From the NCBI RefSeq assembly GCF_003386165.1, contig NZ_QRDV01000001.1:676085-740084 (forward strand): a stretch of DNA of 64,000 bases. The letters are read 5' to 3'. Within the stretch, counting starts at the first letter, position 1. Each line of letters opens with the position of its first letter. A program made the translations under genes and the position numbers. This document shows, in pieces, positions 8,636 through 17,272 of this stretch. Source of the DNA: Winogradskyella eximia (GTDB taxonomy: Bacteria; Bacteroidota; Bacteroidia; Flavobacteriales; Flavobacteriaceae). A model generated the notes under the pieces. It searched no databases and was not told where the DNA came from. It saw only the letters and a program-made list of their open reading frames with translations.

Positions 8636-8835
8636 AAAGCCAGTTTTAGCTGAACAATTGAAACATGTTTATATGTTCGGGCTTTTGAAAATTAGGAAGT
8701 CATATTCAAAAGCTGCTTACAGGTTAAGTAACCGAATTTTAGAGCTAACTTCCGCTTCTGCGATTGCTGCTAGCCAGCATATTTATGGTTTTGTACCTAC
8801 TACACAAAGCCAGATTCAAGTATGATATAACGTAA
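8636..8835 (+). promoter_or_regulatory. Candidate structured leader RNA with a short upstream ORF
   Basis: The stretch after the promoter is richer in G and C than its surroundings and holds several complementary segments. AAAGCC 8636-8641 pairs with GGCTTT 8680-8685, and inside it GAACA 8652-8656 with TGTTC 8674-8678. GCTTTTGAA 8681-8689 pairs with TTCAAAAGC 8705-8713, which excludes the first helix. GGAAGT 8695-8700 pairs with ACTTCC 8748-8753, GGTT 8722-8725 with AACC 8730-8733, and TGCTG 8765-8769 with CAGCA 8775-8779. A 16-codon ORF at 8785-8835 (with one Arg codon) follows. The gap 8387-8894 holds nothing else I can support. I cannot match this to a known RNA family. Confidence 0.4.
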
Positions 8836-8894
8836 CCTTAACAGAGATTACGCATATATATTATTAATTTACACTTGAATATTTAATTAACAAC

Positions 8895-10298
8895 ATGAAC
8901 AATAAATACATTGATCTTATCGATCAATCCTTTCACTTTCCACAAGAAGAATTTAAACTTGAGGACAAAGAGCTGCATTTCCATGATATAGACCTAATGA
9001 AATTGGTTGAAGACTATGGTGTGCCCTTAAAATTTACATATTTACCTCAAATATCTAATAATATTCAGCGCGCTAAAACTTGGTTTGCAGATGCGTTTAA
9101 AAAGCATAAATACAAAGGCAAATACAATTATTGCTACTGTACTAAAAGTTCACATTTTAAACATGTTTTAGATGAAGCTTTAACTAATGATATTCATATA
9201 GAAACGTCTTCTGCTTTTGATATTGATATTGTGAAAGCTCTTAAAAAAGAAGGTAAAATTACAGACAAGACCTTCGTTTTAAGTAATGGTTTTAAACGTG
9301 ATCAGTACATTACTAATATTGCAGACCTTATTAATAGTGGTCATAAAAATTGTATTCCTATAATTGATAATTATGAGGAAATCGATTTGCTTTCTGAGGA
9401 GATTAAAGGCAAGTTTAAAGTTGGGATTAGAATTGCATCAGAAGAAGAACCAAAGTTTGAATTCTACACGTCTCGTTTAGGTATTGGTTACAAGAATATT
9501 GTTCCATTTTATAAAAATCAAATCCAAGATAATAAAAAAGTTGAACTTAAAATGTTACACTTCTTTATTAACACAGGTATTAGAGATAATGCTTATTATT
9601 GGAATGAATTACACAAATGTTTAAAGGTGTATACTGCTTTAAAAAGAATATGCCCAACTTTAGATAGTTTGAATATAGGAGGAGGATTTCCAATAAAAAA
9701 CTCATTGGCATTTGATTTTGATTACGCCTATATGGTTGATGAAATTGTGAATCAGATTAAATTGGTTTGTGAAGAAGAAGAGGTAGCCGTACCAAATATT
9801 TTTACTGAATTTGGTAGCTTTACTGTAGGAGAAAGTGGTGGTGCGATTTATAAAATCTTATATCAAAAGCAACAGAACGATCGTGAAAAATGGAACATGA
9901 TTAATTCATCTTTCATAACTACATTACCAGATACTTGGGCTATAAATAAGCGTTTTATTATGTTGCCAATTAACCGTTGGCAAGATAGTTACGAGCGTGT
10001 GCTTTTAGGTGGTTTAACTTGCGATAGTGATGATTATTACAATAGTGAGCAACATACCAATGCTATTTATTTACCAAAATACAACAAGGACAAACCTTTA
10101 TATATTGGCTTTTTTAATACAGGAGCTTACCAAGAGACTATTGGTGGTTTTGGAGGTTTGCAACACTGTTTAATTCCAACGCCAAAGCATATTTTAATTC
10201 AACGAGATGCCGAAGGAAACCTAAATACAAAAGTGTTTTCTGAACAACAAAAGAGCGAAAATTTGTTAGGTATTTTAGGATATGAAACCGAAAAATAG
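8895..10298 (+). CDS. speA: Arginine decarboxylase (PLP, alanine-racemase fold)
   Basis: A 467-residue cytosolic enzyme that would convert arginine to agmatine, the first step of polyamine synthesis in this operon. The PLP lysine is K84 in CYCTKSS at the start of the fold III barrel; ETSSAFDIDIV, HFFINTGIRDN and the glycine-rich NIGGGFP phosphate-binding loop follow in family order, with FTEFGSFTVGESGG and GFFNTGAYQE near the C-terminus. It is shorter than the 630-residue E. coli type and matches the form usual in Flavobacteriia. Agmatinase follows 78 bp later. The 290-nt leader may regulate it. Diaminopimelate decarboxylase-like specificity cannot be fully excluded, but the agmatinase neighbour supports arginine. 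Confidence 0.85.
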   Translation: MNNKYIDLIDQSFHFPQEEFKLEDKELHFHDIDLMKLVEDYGVPLKFTYLPQISNNIQRAKTWFADAFKKHKYKGKYNYCYCTKSSHFKHVLDEALTNDIHIETSSAFDIDIVKALKKEGKITDKTFVLSNGFKRDQYITNIADLINSGHKNCIPIIDNYEEIDLLSEEIKGKFKVGIRIASEEEPKFEFYTSRLGIGYKNIVPFYKNQIQDNKKVELKMLHFFINTGIRDNAYYWNELHKCLKVYTALKRICPTLDSLNIGGGFPIKNSLAFDFDYAYMVDEIVNQIKLVCEEEEVAVPNIFTEFGSFTVGESGGAIYKILYQKQQNDREKWNMINSSFITTLPDTWAINKRFIMLPINRWQDSYERVLLGGLTCDSDDYYNSEQHTNAIYLPKYNKDKPLYIGFFNTGAYQETIGGFGGLQHCLIPTPKHILIQRDAEGNLNTKVFSEQQKSENLLGILGYETEK

Positions 10299-10376
10299 TT
10301 GAGTGAACTTATAATAGTTCAATTAAAAATTTTAAAAAAATAATTAAATTTCTGATTACTTTAGAATCACTTAATA

Positions 10377-11318
10377 ATGAAAACAAAAACTTACGCTGGT
10401 ATTCCAGAAGAATTAGCAAAATTAGAAACTGCTAAAATCGTATTAATTCCTGTACCTTATGATGGTACAAGTACATGGCAAAAAGGAGCTGATAAAGGTC
10501 CTGATGCCTTTTTAGATGCTTCAGCAAATATGGAGCTTTATGATATTGAAACGGATTCTGAAGTGTATCAACAAGGAGTATTCCTAGCTGATGCTGTTAC
10601 AGAAAACGCATCGCCAGAAGCGATGGTTGAAGCGGTTCATCAAGCTACAAAAAAGTATATAAAGAAGAATAAATTTGTTACCATTTTTGGTGGAGAACAT
10701 TCAGTATCAATAGGAACGATTAGAGCTTTCAACGAAATGTTTGAAGATATAACAGTTTTACATATTGATGCACATGCTGATTTACGCGAAAGTTATGAAG
10801 GCACATCATGTAATCATGCTTGTGCGGTTTACGAAGCCAGCCAAACGACGAACTTAATACAAGTTGGAATTCGTTCTATGGATATCATTGAGAAGACTGT
10901 AATGGACGAAGACAAAACGTATTTCGCTCATGAAATGGCAGAAGATGATAGTTGGATGGATTCTGCAATTGACCAAATGACGGATAACGTGTTTATTACA
11001 TTTGATCTAGACGTTTTTGATCCTTCAATTATGCCAAGCACAGGTACACCAGAACCAGGAGGATTATTGTACTACGAAACATTAGAATTCTTAAAGCAAG
11101 TATTTGAAGAGAAAAACGTTGTAGGTTTTGATATCGTAGAATTATGCCCTAATGAAAACGATAAATCATCAGATTTCTTAGCAGCAAAATTATATTATAA
11201 AATGTTGAGTTATAAATTTCAAGATCAAAATATAGAAGATGGTTTTGAAAGTAATTTCAACGATTCAGCAAACACAGGTAATAAAAAATCTAAATTCGAT
11301 ACAGAAGATGACTACTAA
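10377..11318 (+). CDS. speB: Agmatinase
   Basis: A 313-residue ureohydrolase that hydrolyses agmatine to putrescine and urea. All manganese ligands are present: H108 in GGEHSVS, D131, H133 and D135 in HIDAHADLR, and D210 and D212 in FDLDVFDP. The loop CNHACAV replaces the arginase substrate loop and fits agmatinase. It follows the arginine decarboxylase and its last 11 bp overlap the start of the deoxyhypusine synthase-like gene, so translation is probably coupled. The C-terminal tail after about residue 290 is polar and probably disordered. Confidence 0.92.
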   Translation: MKTKTYAGIPEELAKLETAKIVLIPVPYDGTSTWQKGADKGPDAFLDASANMELYDIETDSEVYQQGVFLADAVTENASPEAMVEAVHQATKKYIKKNKFVTIFGGEHSVSIGTIRAFNEMFEDITVLHIDAHADLRESYEGTSCNHACAVYEASQTTNLIQVGIRSMDIIEKTVMDEDKTYFAHEMAEDDSWMDSAIDQMTDNVFITFDLDVFDPSIMPSTGTPEPGGLLYYETLEFLKQVFEEKNVVGFDIVELCPNENDKSSDFLAAKLYYKMLSYKFQDQNIEDGFESNFNDSANTGNKKSKFDTEDDY

Positions 11319-12286
11319 TAAAGGCGAAATTTCAAAATTCATAGAAAAGTATTATTTACACTTTAATGCAGCAGCTTTGGTTGATGCAGCAAAGGGTTAT
11401 GAAGATCAACTTAATTCTGGAGCAAAGATGTTAGTGTCTTTAGCTGGTGCAATGAGTACTGCGGAATTAGGAAAGATTTTTGCAGAAATGATTCGTAAAG
11501 ATAAAGTGCAAATAGTGTCTTGTACAGGAGCAAATTTAGAAGAAGACATCATGAATTTGGTGGCACATAGTCATTATAAACGTGTGCCAAACTACAGAGA
11601 TTTAACACCTCAAGACGAATGGAATTTGCTTGAAAAGGGATTAAATCGTGTAACTGATACATGTATACCTGAAGAGGAAGCGTTTAGACGTATTCAAGAG
11701 CATATTGTTAAAATATGGCAAGATGCTGAGGCTAAAAGGTGAACGTTACCTTCCGCATGAGTATATGTACAAATTATTATTATCTGGTGTTTTAGAAGAG
11801 CATTATGAAATAGATTTGAAAGATTCTTGGATGTATGCTGCAGCAGAAAAAAACCTTCCTATTGTTTGTCCTGGTTGGGAAGATAGTACAATGGGTAATA
11901 TTTTTGCAAGCTACGTACTTAAAGGAGAATTGAAGGCAAGTACCATGAAATCTGGGATTGAGTATATGACATTTTTAGCAGATTGGTACACAGATAATTC
12001 TGAAAACGGTATTGGCTTTTTCCAAATTGGTGGTGGTATAGCTGGTGATTTTCCTATTTGTGTAGTGCCAATGTTATACCAAGATATGGAACGTACAGAC
12101 ACACCTTTCTGGAGTTATTTCTGCCAAATTAGTGACAGTACTACCAGTTATGGATCGTATTCTGGAGCTGTACCAAATGAAAAAATTACTTGGGGAAAAC
12201 TAGATATTAACACACCAAAATTTATTATTGAAAGTGATGCGACCATTGTGGCGCCACTAATATTTGCTTATCTCTTAGATATGTAA
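11308..12286 (+). pseudogene. Deoxyhypusine/homospermidine synthase-like gene with +1 frameshift
   Basis: The reading frame from ATG 11308 codes for the N-terminal half of a deoxyhypusine synthase family protein and stops at TGA 11740-11742. The C-terminal half continues one base further on: the protein reads DAEAK in the first frame and GERYLPHEYMYK in the next, as in intact homologues. The shift falls in the four A residues 11734-11737, where one A is extra. Joined, the product is about 325 residues, the normal family length, with NAD-binding FFQIGGGIAGDFP and the catalytic Lys (codon 12197-12199) in TWGKLD. Bacterial members often make homospermidine from putrescine. It may be a broken gene, a sequencing error or programmed frameshifting. 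The stop overlaps the next ATG. Confidence 0.8.
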
Positions 12287-13815
12287 TGGAAGATCATAGG
12301 ATTGAAAATATAGAATTAAAATACTTAACTGTTGATGATTTTGAGGAATTAAAATTAGCAACATTAGAGTCTTATGGAGGCGTTTTAGATTCCTATTGGA
12401 AAAAGCACCACATAGAACGGTTAACATCCATATTTCCGCAAGGACAAGTTGTAATTAAAATTGATGGTGTTATTGCAGGTTCTGCATTATCACTCATTGT
12501 AGATTATGATAAAATAGACGACAACCACACATATGCAGATATTATTGAAGGGGAGACGTTTAAAAATCACGATCCTTATGGAGATGTTTTGTATGGTATT
12601 GATGTTTTTATTAAGCCAGAATTTAGAGGTTTACGTTTAGGACGACGTTTATATGATTATAGAAAAGAAATCTGTGAAAACTTAAACCTAAAAGGGATTG
12701 TTTTTGGAGGTAGAATGCCAAATTTTCATAAGCATAAAAATCTAACACCTAAGGAATATATTGAAAAAGTAAAACGTAAAGAGATCCATGATCCTGTTTT
12801 AAATTTTCAGATTTCTAATGATTTTCATCCTGTTAGAGTTTTAAAAGGCTATTTAGAGGGAGATACAGCTTCAAATGAATATGCTGTGTTAATGGAGTGG
12901 GATAATATTTATTATACCAAGAAAAGGAAAAGAGCTAGCAGTGTAAAGTCTATTGTAAGGTTAGGTCTTATTCAGTGGCAAATGCGTCCGTATAATACTT
13001 TGGAGGATTTAATGCAGCAAGTAGAATTCTTTGTAGATAGTGTTTCTGCGTATCGTTCGGATTTTGCATTATTTCCAGAGTTTTTTAATGCACCTTTAAT
13101 GGCTAAGTACAATCAATTACACGAGCCAGAAGCTATTAGAGAATTAGCAAAGTATACGAGTGCAATTGTAGAAAAAATGCAACAGCTGTCTATTTCTTAT
13201 AATATCAATATTATTACGGGTAGTATGCCAGAACTTATTGATAATAAATTATATAATGTAGGCTATTTATGTCGAAGAGATGGGAGTTTAGAGCGTTATG
13301 AAAAACTTCATGTTACACCAGACGAAGCAAAAGTTTGGGGAATGCAACGTGGTAATAAACTGCAAACATTTCAGACTGATGCTGGTAAAATAGGGATTCT
13401 TATATGTTATGATTCTGAATTTCCTGAATTATCAAGATTATTGTCTGATGAAGGCATGGATATCTTGTTTATTCCATTTTTAACAGATACGCAAAATGGC
13501 TATTCTCGTGTGCGTTTATGCGCTCAGGCAAGAGCTGTAGAAAACGAATGTTATGTTGCAATTGCTGGTAGTGTAGGTAATTTACCTAATGTAAATAATA
13601 TGGATATTCAGTATGCGCAATCAGCTGTTTTTACACCTTGCGATTTTTCATTTCCTAATAATGGCATAAAAGCAGAAGCAACAACCAATACCGAAATGAT
13701 TTTAGTTGCTGATGTAGATTTGAGTCTTTTAAGAGAATTACATTCTTTTGGAGCTGTGAAAAATTTAAAAGATCGAAGAAAAGATTTTTATGATGTTATA
13801 CGAGTAAACAAATAA
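12286..13815 (+). CDS. GNAT acetyltransferase fused to carbon-nitrogen hydrolase
   Basis: A 509-residue two-domain enzyme. Residues 1-215 are a GNAT domain with the acetyl-CoA loop RGLRLGRRLY. Residues 223-509 are a nitrilase-superfamily amidase with the full triad E265 (FPEFFN), K340 (YEKLHVT) and C374 (LICYDSEFPE). Amidases of this branch include N-carbamoylputrescine amidase, and GNATs of polyamines are common, so either half could act on a polyamine or an acylated amine. The ATG overlaps the stop of the preceding gene (TAATG), so it is the last gene of the polyamine operon. The exact substrate cannot be read from sequence. Confidence 0.85.
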   Translation: MEDHRIENIELKYLTVDDFEELKLATLESYGGVLDSYWKKHHIERLTSIFPQGQVVIKIDGVIAGSALSLIVDYDKIDDNHTYADIIEGETFKNHDPYGDVLYGIDVFIKPEFRGLRLGRRLYDYRKEICENLNLKGIVFGGRMPNFHKHKNLTPKEYIEKVKRKEIHDPVLNFQISNDFHPVRVLKGYLEGDTASNEYAVLMEWDNIYYTKKRKRASSVKSIVRLGLIQWQMRPYNTLEDLMQQVEFFVDSVSAYRSDFALFPEFFNAPLMAKYNQLHEPEAIRELAKYTSAIVEKMQQLSISYNINIITGSMPELIDNKLYNVGYLCRRDGSLERYEKLHVTPDEAKVWGMQRGNKLQTFQTDAGKIGILICYDSEFPELSRLLSDEGMDILFIPFLTDTQNGYSRVRLCAQARAVENECYVAIAGSVGNLPNVNNMDIQYAQSAVFTPCDFSFPNNGIKAEATTNTEMILVADVDLSLLRELHSFGAVKNLKDRRKDFYDVIRVNK

Positions 13816-13950
13816 GTATTATATTTAAAAAAAAATTAGCTTCAGAAATATTATTGAAAAATGAAATATCCATTGCTAAAAGTTTATCATGGAGAATCAT
13901 TTTTAAAATGGATATAACATCTGACATATAGAAAAAATAGAATTTACCTG

Positions 13951-14289
13951 ATGAAACCAAAAGACGCACATTTAAAACGAGTTATAGTTGATTTTAAAAA
14001 ATTGACACCAGAAATTTTAGCACTTCTGGTAGAGAAATATCCTGATGGATATGACGATGATAATGTTATCTCGTTTAAAAATGCAAAAAATGAAACAGTC
14101 GAAGCAGTTGAAGTGACTACTGAAGATACCAAGTATTTGGTTAAAGTAAGTACCAAGCTAGAGCAAACGATGGAAAATTATGACGAAGAGGACTATGAAG
14201 ATTTTGAAGATGATGATCCAGATGCTGTAGTTGATCCAGACTTAGAACCAGGAGCTGACGACGATGATTTTGAATTAGATACGGAATAA
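13951..14289 (+). CDS. Small protein with acidic tail, unknown function
   Basis: A 112-residue protein without signal peptide. Residues 1-65 form a compact basic/hydrophobic region (RVIVDFKKLTPEILALLVEK), and residues 75-112 are almost all Asp and Glu. The arrangement is known from conserved flavobacterial hypothetical proteins; no function is established. An acidic tail of this kind can mimic nucleic acid or shield a basic partner, but that is a guess. It is separated from the polyamine operon by 135 bp and followed by a hairpin. Confidence 0.65.
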   Translation: MKPKDAHLKRVIVDFKKLTPEILALLVEKYPDGYDDDNVISFKNAKNETVEAVEVTTEDTKYLVKVSTKLEQTMENYDEEDYEDFEDDDPDAVVDPDLEPGADDDDFELDTE

Positions 14290-14322
14290 TTATTCACGTT
14301 TTGTAATTTACTGTAAGAATTA

Positions 14323-14355
14323 AATTCGTCTGTTGTACAACGATATAGACGAATT
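14323..14355. repeat. Inverted repeat between genes
   Basis: Arms AATTCGTCT (14323-14331) and AGACGAATT (14347-14355) are perfectly complementary over 9 bp and surround a 15-nt loop that itself holds the palindrome GTTGTACAAC. It lies 34 bp after the acidic-tail gene. No T run follows, so a terminator role is uncertain. Confidence 0.4.
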
Positions 14356-14397
14356 GAATTCTGAATTAAAATAATATTAATTTTAAATGGTTGAATT

Positions 14398-14811
14398 ATG
14401 GATACATCATTTCACATGTCTTTGCCATGTTTAAGTGTAAAAGAAACTAAAGACTTTTACATTAACAACATCGGAGCTTCTCTAGGAAGAACTAGCGAAT
14501 ATTGGTTAGATATAAATTTATTTGGTCATCAACTAACGTTTATTCAAGCCGAAAAATTTAATTTTAATAGCCCAAATTATGTTTTCGAAGGTAAAATGTT
14601 ACCATCGTTTCATTTTGGAGTGATAGTAAGTGTTGCAAAATGGGAGGAACTCTATGCAAGACTTAATAGTGAAAACTTAGAAGTGGTAACTCAAACCACT
14701 TTTTTAAAAGATAAAACAGGCGAGCATTTGTCGTTTTTTATCAATGATCCTAATGATTATATGTTAGAATTTAAGAGTTTTAAAACCCCTAAGGACATGT
14801 TTAAATCTTAA
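14398..14811 (+). CDS. VOC (glyoxalase/dioxygenase-fold) family protein
   Basis: A 137-residue cytosolic protein of the vicinal oxygen chelate fold. It starts with the typical LPCLSVKETKDFYINNIGA (first beta-alpha unit) and ends with SFFINDPNDYMLEFK, the usual closing strand with D-P-x-x-x-x-x-E-F. Metal ligands His46-like (GHQLTF) and the C-terminal Glu are plausible. The substrate is unknown; similar proteins include fosfomycin/bleomycin resistance-like and glyoxalase-like members. The next gene starts 2 bp after its stop, so the two are cotranscribed. Confidence 0.75.
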   Translation: MDTSFHMSLPCLSVKETKDFYINNIGASLGRTSEYWLDINLFGHQLTFIQAEKFNFNSPNYVFEGKMLPSFHFGVIVSVAKWEELYARLNSENLEVVTQTTFLKDKTGEHLSFFINDPNDYMLEFKSFKTPKDMFKS

Positions 14812-14812
14812 A

Positions 14813-15589
14813 ATGTTTCCCGTTGTTGCTTATCAAATAGCAAACACTATCAACATTAAAGCTAGCAAACAACAATTACAGTGGCAATTGTTGTTTCAAG
14901 ATAGTGATGAACTTTTTTATTCGAGTTCAGATAATAAATACATTTACTTATTTCATTATGGAATTATTAGCTTTTTCAATATGTCTAATGTTGAAATTGA
15001 CGATGCGTTAGCTTTAATTCAACCATTTTGTGATAATTACTTGTCTGAAAAAATTACTGAAGAGCTTAGTGTTGTCATTCAACCCAATACGCTCGAAGTT
15101 AATTTTGAAAGTACAGTACTGCCAGAATTAAATAGTGAAATGATTAGATTGGTTATGCTAAACACAACGCAATCAGTAGCTCTAGATAGATATTCTGAAA
15201 TTACCCAAGCGTTAATAAGTGAGACCAACGAGCATACTAAGTATCTAGAAATTAATGGAAGACTAAATATTTCAGGAAATAAATTAAAGCGATTTATTGG
15301 GAAAATATTGAATATTAAAAACAAAATTTCTGAAAACTTATACATTTTTGACTCTCCAGATAGTACCTGGGAAGATGAACAGTTAAATAAATTGAATGTT
15401 GAGCTTAAAAAAACCTTCGATTTAAAAGATCGATACCACTTAATCCACAATAGAATTGAGATAATAAAAGAGAATTTAGAACTCTTTAAAGATATTTTGG
15501 ATCATAGAGAAAGTAGTCGGTTAGAATGGATTATAATTATATTAATCTTAGTTGAAGTCGTAGATATGTTTATCCTAAAACTGTTCTAA
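14813..15589 (+). CDS. RMD1/YagE family protein (DUF155)
   Basis: A 258-residue protein matching the RMD1 (DUF155) pattern: an N-terminal domain with FHYGIISFFN, a central helical region with LISETNEHTKYLEINGRL, a bundle with long amphipathic helices (HLIHNRIEIIKENLELFKDI), and one C-terminal transmembrane helix (about 240-258, EWIIIILILVEVVDMFIL). Eukaryotic relatives are mitochondrial inner-membrane proteins needed for mitochondrial translation or sporulation; the bacterial role is unknown. It is probably tail-anchored in the inner membrane and shares a transcript with the VOC protein. Confidence 0.75.
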   Translation: MFPVVAYQIANTINIKASKQQLQWQLLFQDSDELFYSSSDNKYIYLFHYGIISFFNMSNVEIDDALALIQPFCDNYLSEKITEELSVVIQPNTLEVNFESTVLPELNSEMIRLVMLNTTQSVALDRYSEITQALISETNEHTKYLEINGRLNISGNKLKRFIGKILNIKNKISENLYIFDSPDSTWEDEQLNKLNVELKKTFDLKDRYHLIHNRIEIIKENLELFKDILDHRESSRLEWIIIILILVEVVDMFILKLF

Positions 15590-15728
15590 AATTAGAAAAA
15601 AGAACTTAGACAATGTACCACGGAAGTTATAGCCAGGAAGGTTATAGACTAAAAGCATTTGGGCTTGAGGTGGCAAATTCCCAAAACTTAAATTAAGATT
15701 TTACTATTAATACTAATTTTTATTCAAC

Positions 15729-16103
15729 ATGAAAAATAAACAATTTATACTAGCATTTATATGTTCAGTTGTTGTGATGAGTGCAAATGCATTTTCACTT
15801 TTAAATAGCAATACTCAAAACAAGAAAAAAGTCACTACAATGGCTGTTTTTGATGGTTACGATGCAGACGATGGTTACGCTTTTGTAATTAGAGAAGATG
15901 AAAACGATGAAGATAGTGAAGAAACAATCTACTTTACAGAAATTACAGATGCAGCTTTAAAAGCCGGAAATCTAAAATCTGAAGATATGATTGGTAAGCG
16001 TTTTGAAATCACTTACGAGATTACTGAATACGAAGTAGAAGACGACAATGGTTACATAGAAACTTTTGAGAGTTTTAAAATACTCGAAGTAAAAAAAATG
16101 TAA
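15729..16103 (+). CDS. Small exported acidic protein, unknown function
   Basis: A 124-residue protein with a signal peptide ending near MSANA (residue 21). The mature part is acidic and has a short beta-rich pattern (FDGYDADDGYAFVIREDE, then YFTEIT and KRFEITYEIT). I do not recognise the family. It is followed by a strong Rho-independent terminator at 16165-16197 and preceded by a 139-bp gap, so it is probably a single-gene transcript. Confidence 0.65.
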   Translation: MKNKQFILAFICSVVVMSANAFSLLNSNTQNKKKVTTMAVFDGYDADDGYAFVIREDENDEDSEETIYFTEITDAALKAGNLKSEDMIGKRFEITYEITEYEVEDDNGYIETFESFKILEVKKM

Positions 16104-16164
16104 AAATAATAGTGTCTCAAATAGGTTTTGAGATCAGAAATACAATACGATTTATATTGTTAAG

Positions 16165-16197
16165 AACAGGCTGCTATGTTTCTAGCAGCCTGTTTTT
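16165..16197 (+). terminator. Rho-independent terminator
   Basis: A perfect 12-bp stem, AACAGGCTGCTA (16165-16176) with TAGCAGCCTGTT (16183-16194), has a 6-nt loop and ends in a T run to 16197. It lies 61 bp after the exported-protein gene at 15729. A second, weaker hairpin (TCTCAAA 16115-16121 with TTTGAGA 16127-16133) comes before it. Confidence 0.85.
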
Positions 16198-16357
16198 ATG
16201 TTTTATTTCAACTAAACGATATCATCAATATGCATTAATAGTATTATTTTAGAAAATAACATCTATAAAAGAGTGACTTTTCTTTACAATTGGTGTTATA
16301 TAAATATAAGTATAACCGAAAAAGGAAAAGTAGTTAGTCTAAAATATTAAGAACTGT

Positions 16358-16365
16358 TACTTTTG
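16358..16365 (+). promoter_or_regulatory. Promoter -7 box for the DUF2807 gene
   Basis: TACTTTTG matches the flavobacterial TAnnTTTG box and lies 29 bp before the ATG at 16395. The -33 element is not clear. Confidence 0.5.
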
Positions 16366-16394
16366 CTCGATTTTTACCCTAACACTAAGAGATT

Positions 16395-17225
16395 ATGAAA
16401 ACAATAAAATTACTTGTAGTTGCTATATTATGTTTAACAATACTTCCTGTTGCAGCACAGAAAAAGGCGAAAATTAAAGGGAGTAAAGTTGTTGTGGATG
16501 TGTTTGAAAATTTGGATGCTTTCAACGAAATTGAGATCAATGATGGTTTAGAGGTTTCTTTAATGCAAACCAATGCTAATGGCTATAGTTTAAAAATTGA
16601 TTCTAACTTAGTAGATGTCGTTAAGTTTAAAGTTATGGATAGCGTACTTAAGATATATCAAACGCATAGAATTACATCTAGTAAAAAATTAGAGCTTGCC
16701 GTAACTTTTCAGAATTTAAATAAAATGACGTTAAGAAATGGTGCTAAAATTGAAGGTCAAAATAAGTTTATTCTCGATTCATTAGCCATGACGGTTTCTG
16801 ATAATTCTAATTTTGAATTAGACGTAGAAACACAAGTCACAAACATCATTATAAACGGAAGCTCAAAAGGTAAAATTCAACTTAAAAGTAATGAAGCTAA
16901 GATTACTTTAAATGATAATGCATTTTTAAGGGGAAGTCTTTCTATTGAAGATTTAAATTTAACATTAAACGAACGCTCAGATATTAATGTTGAAGGTGAT
17001 GTAATTAACATGAATTTAATTACTACAGGTTCTACAGATATAAAAGCGAAGAATTTAAAAACAACCAATGCTAGTTTACAGGCTTCAAATTCATCAGATA
17101 TTTATTTGTATGTGAGTAAGGAATTAGGGATTTATGCAAAGGGTAAAAGTAATATTTATGTTTACGGAACACCACATATAACGGTTGATGGCTTAAATGA
17201 TAAATCTCAAATTATTAAGAAATAA
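16395..17225 (+). CDS. Exported DUF2807 (head GIN domain) protein
   Basis: A 276-residue protein with a signal peptide ending near LPVAAQ. The mature part is a putative beta-helix of the DUF2807 'head GIN' type: it opens with FNEIEINDGLEVSLMQ and continues with regular strands such as LNKMTLRNGAKIEG, DSLAMTVSDNSNFEL, NLTLNERSDINVEG and ASNSSDIYLYV, each turn carrying N/S-rich corners. Such proteins are widespread in Bacteroidota envelopes and are of unknown or presumed adhesive role. It has its own promoter box and ends in a terminator that reaches into the convergent gene. Confidence 0.8.
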   Translation: MKTIKLLVVAILCLTILPVAAQKKAKIKGSKVVVDVFENLDAFNEIEINDGLEVSLMQTNANGYSLKIDSNLVDVVKFKVMDSVLKIYQTHRITSSKKLELAVTFQNLNKMTLRNGAKIEGQNKFILDSLAMTVSDNSNFELDVETQVTNIIINGSSKGKIQLKSNEAKITLNDNAFLRGSLSIEDLNLTLNERSDINVEGDVINMNLITTGSTDIKAKNLKTTNASLQASNSSDIYLYVSKELGIYAKGKSNIYVYGTPHITVDGLNDKSQIIKK

Positions 17226-17272
17226 GTTTGTTTTCGATTTACTTATAGACCATAAACATTCTTACTATAAAA

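Noticed and set aside
11239-11307. Upstream extension of the deoxyhypusine synthase-like frame into speB
   Set aside because: ATG 11308 (MTTNKGEIS) begins the conserved region; the extra residues are out-of-frame speB sequence.
13861-13917. 18-codon frame after the GNAT-nitrilase gene
   Set aside because: Too short and AT-rich; nothing supports expression.
15613-15696. 27-codon frame starting MYHGSYSQEG between the RMD1 gene and the exported protein
   Set aside because: No promoter, no recognisable family and length within chance; kept only as a note.
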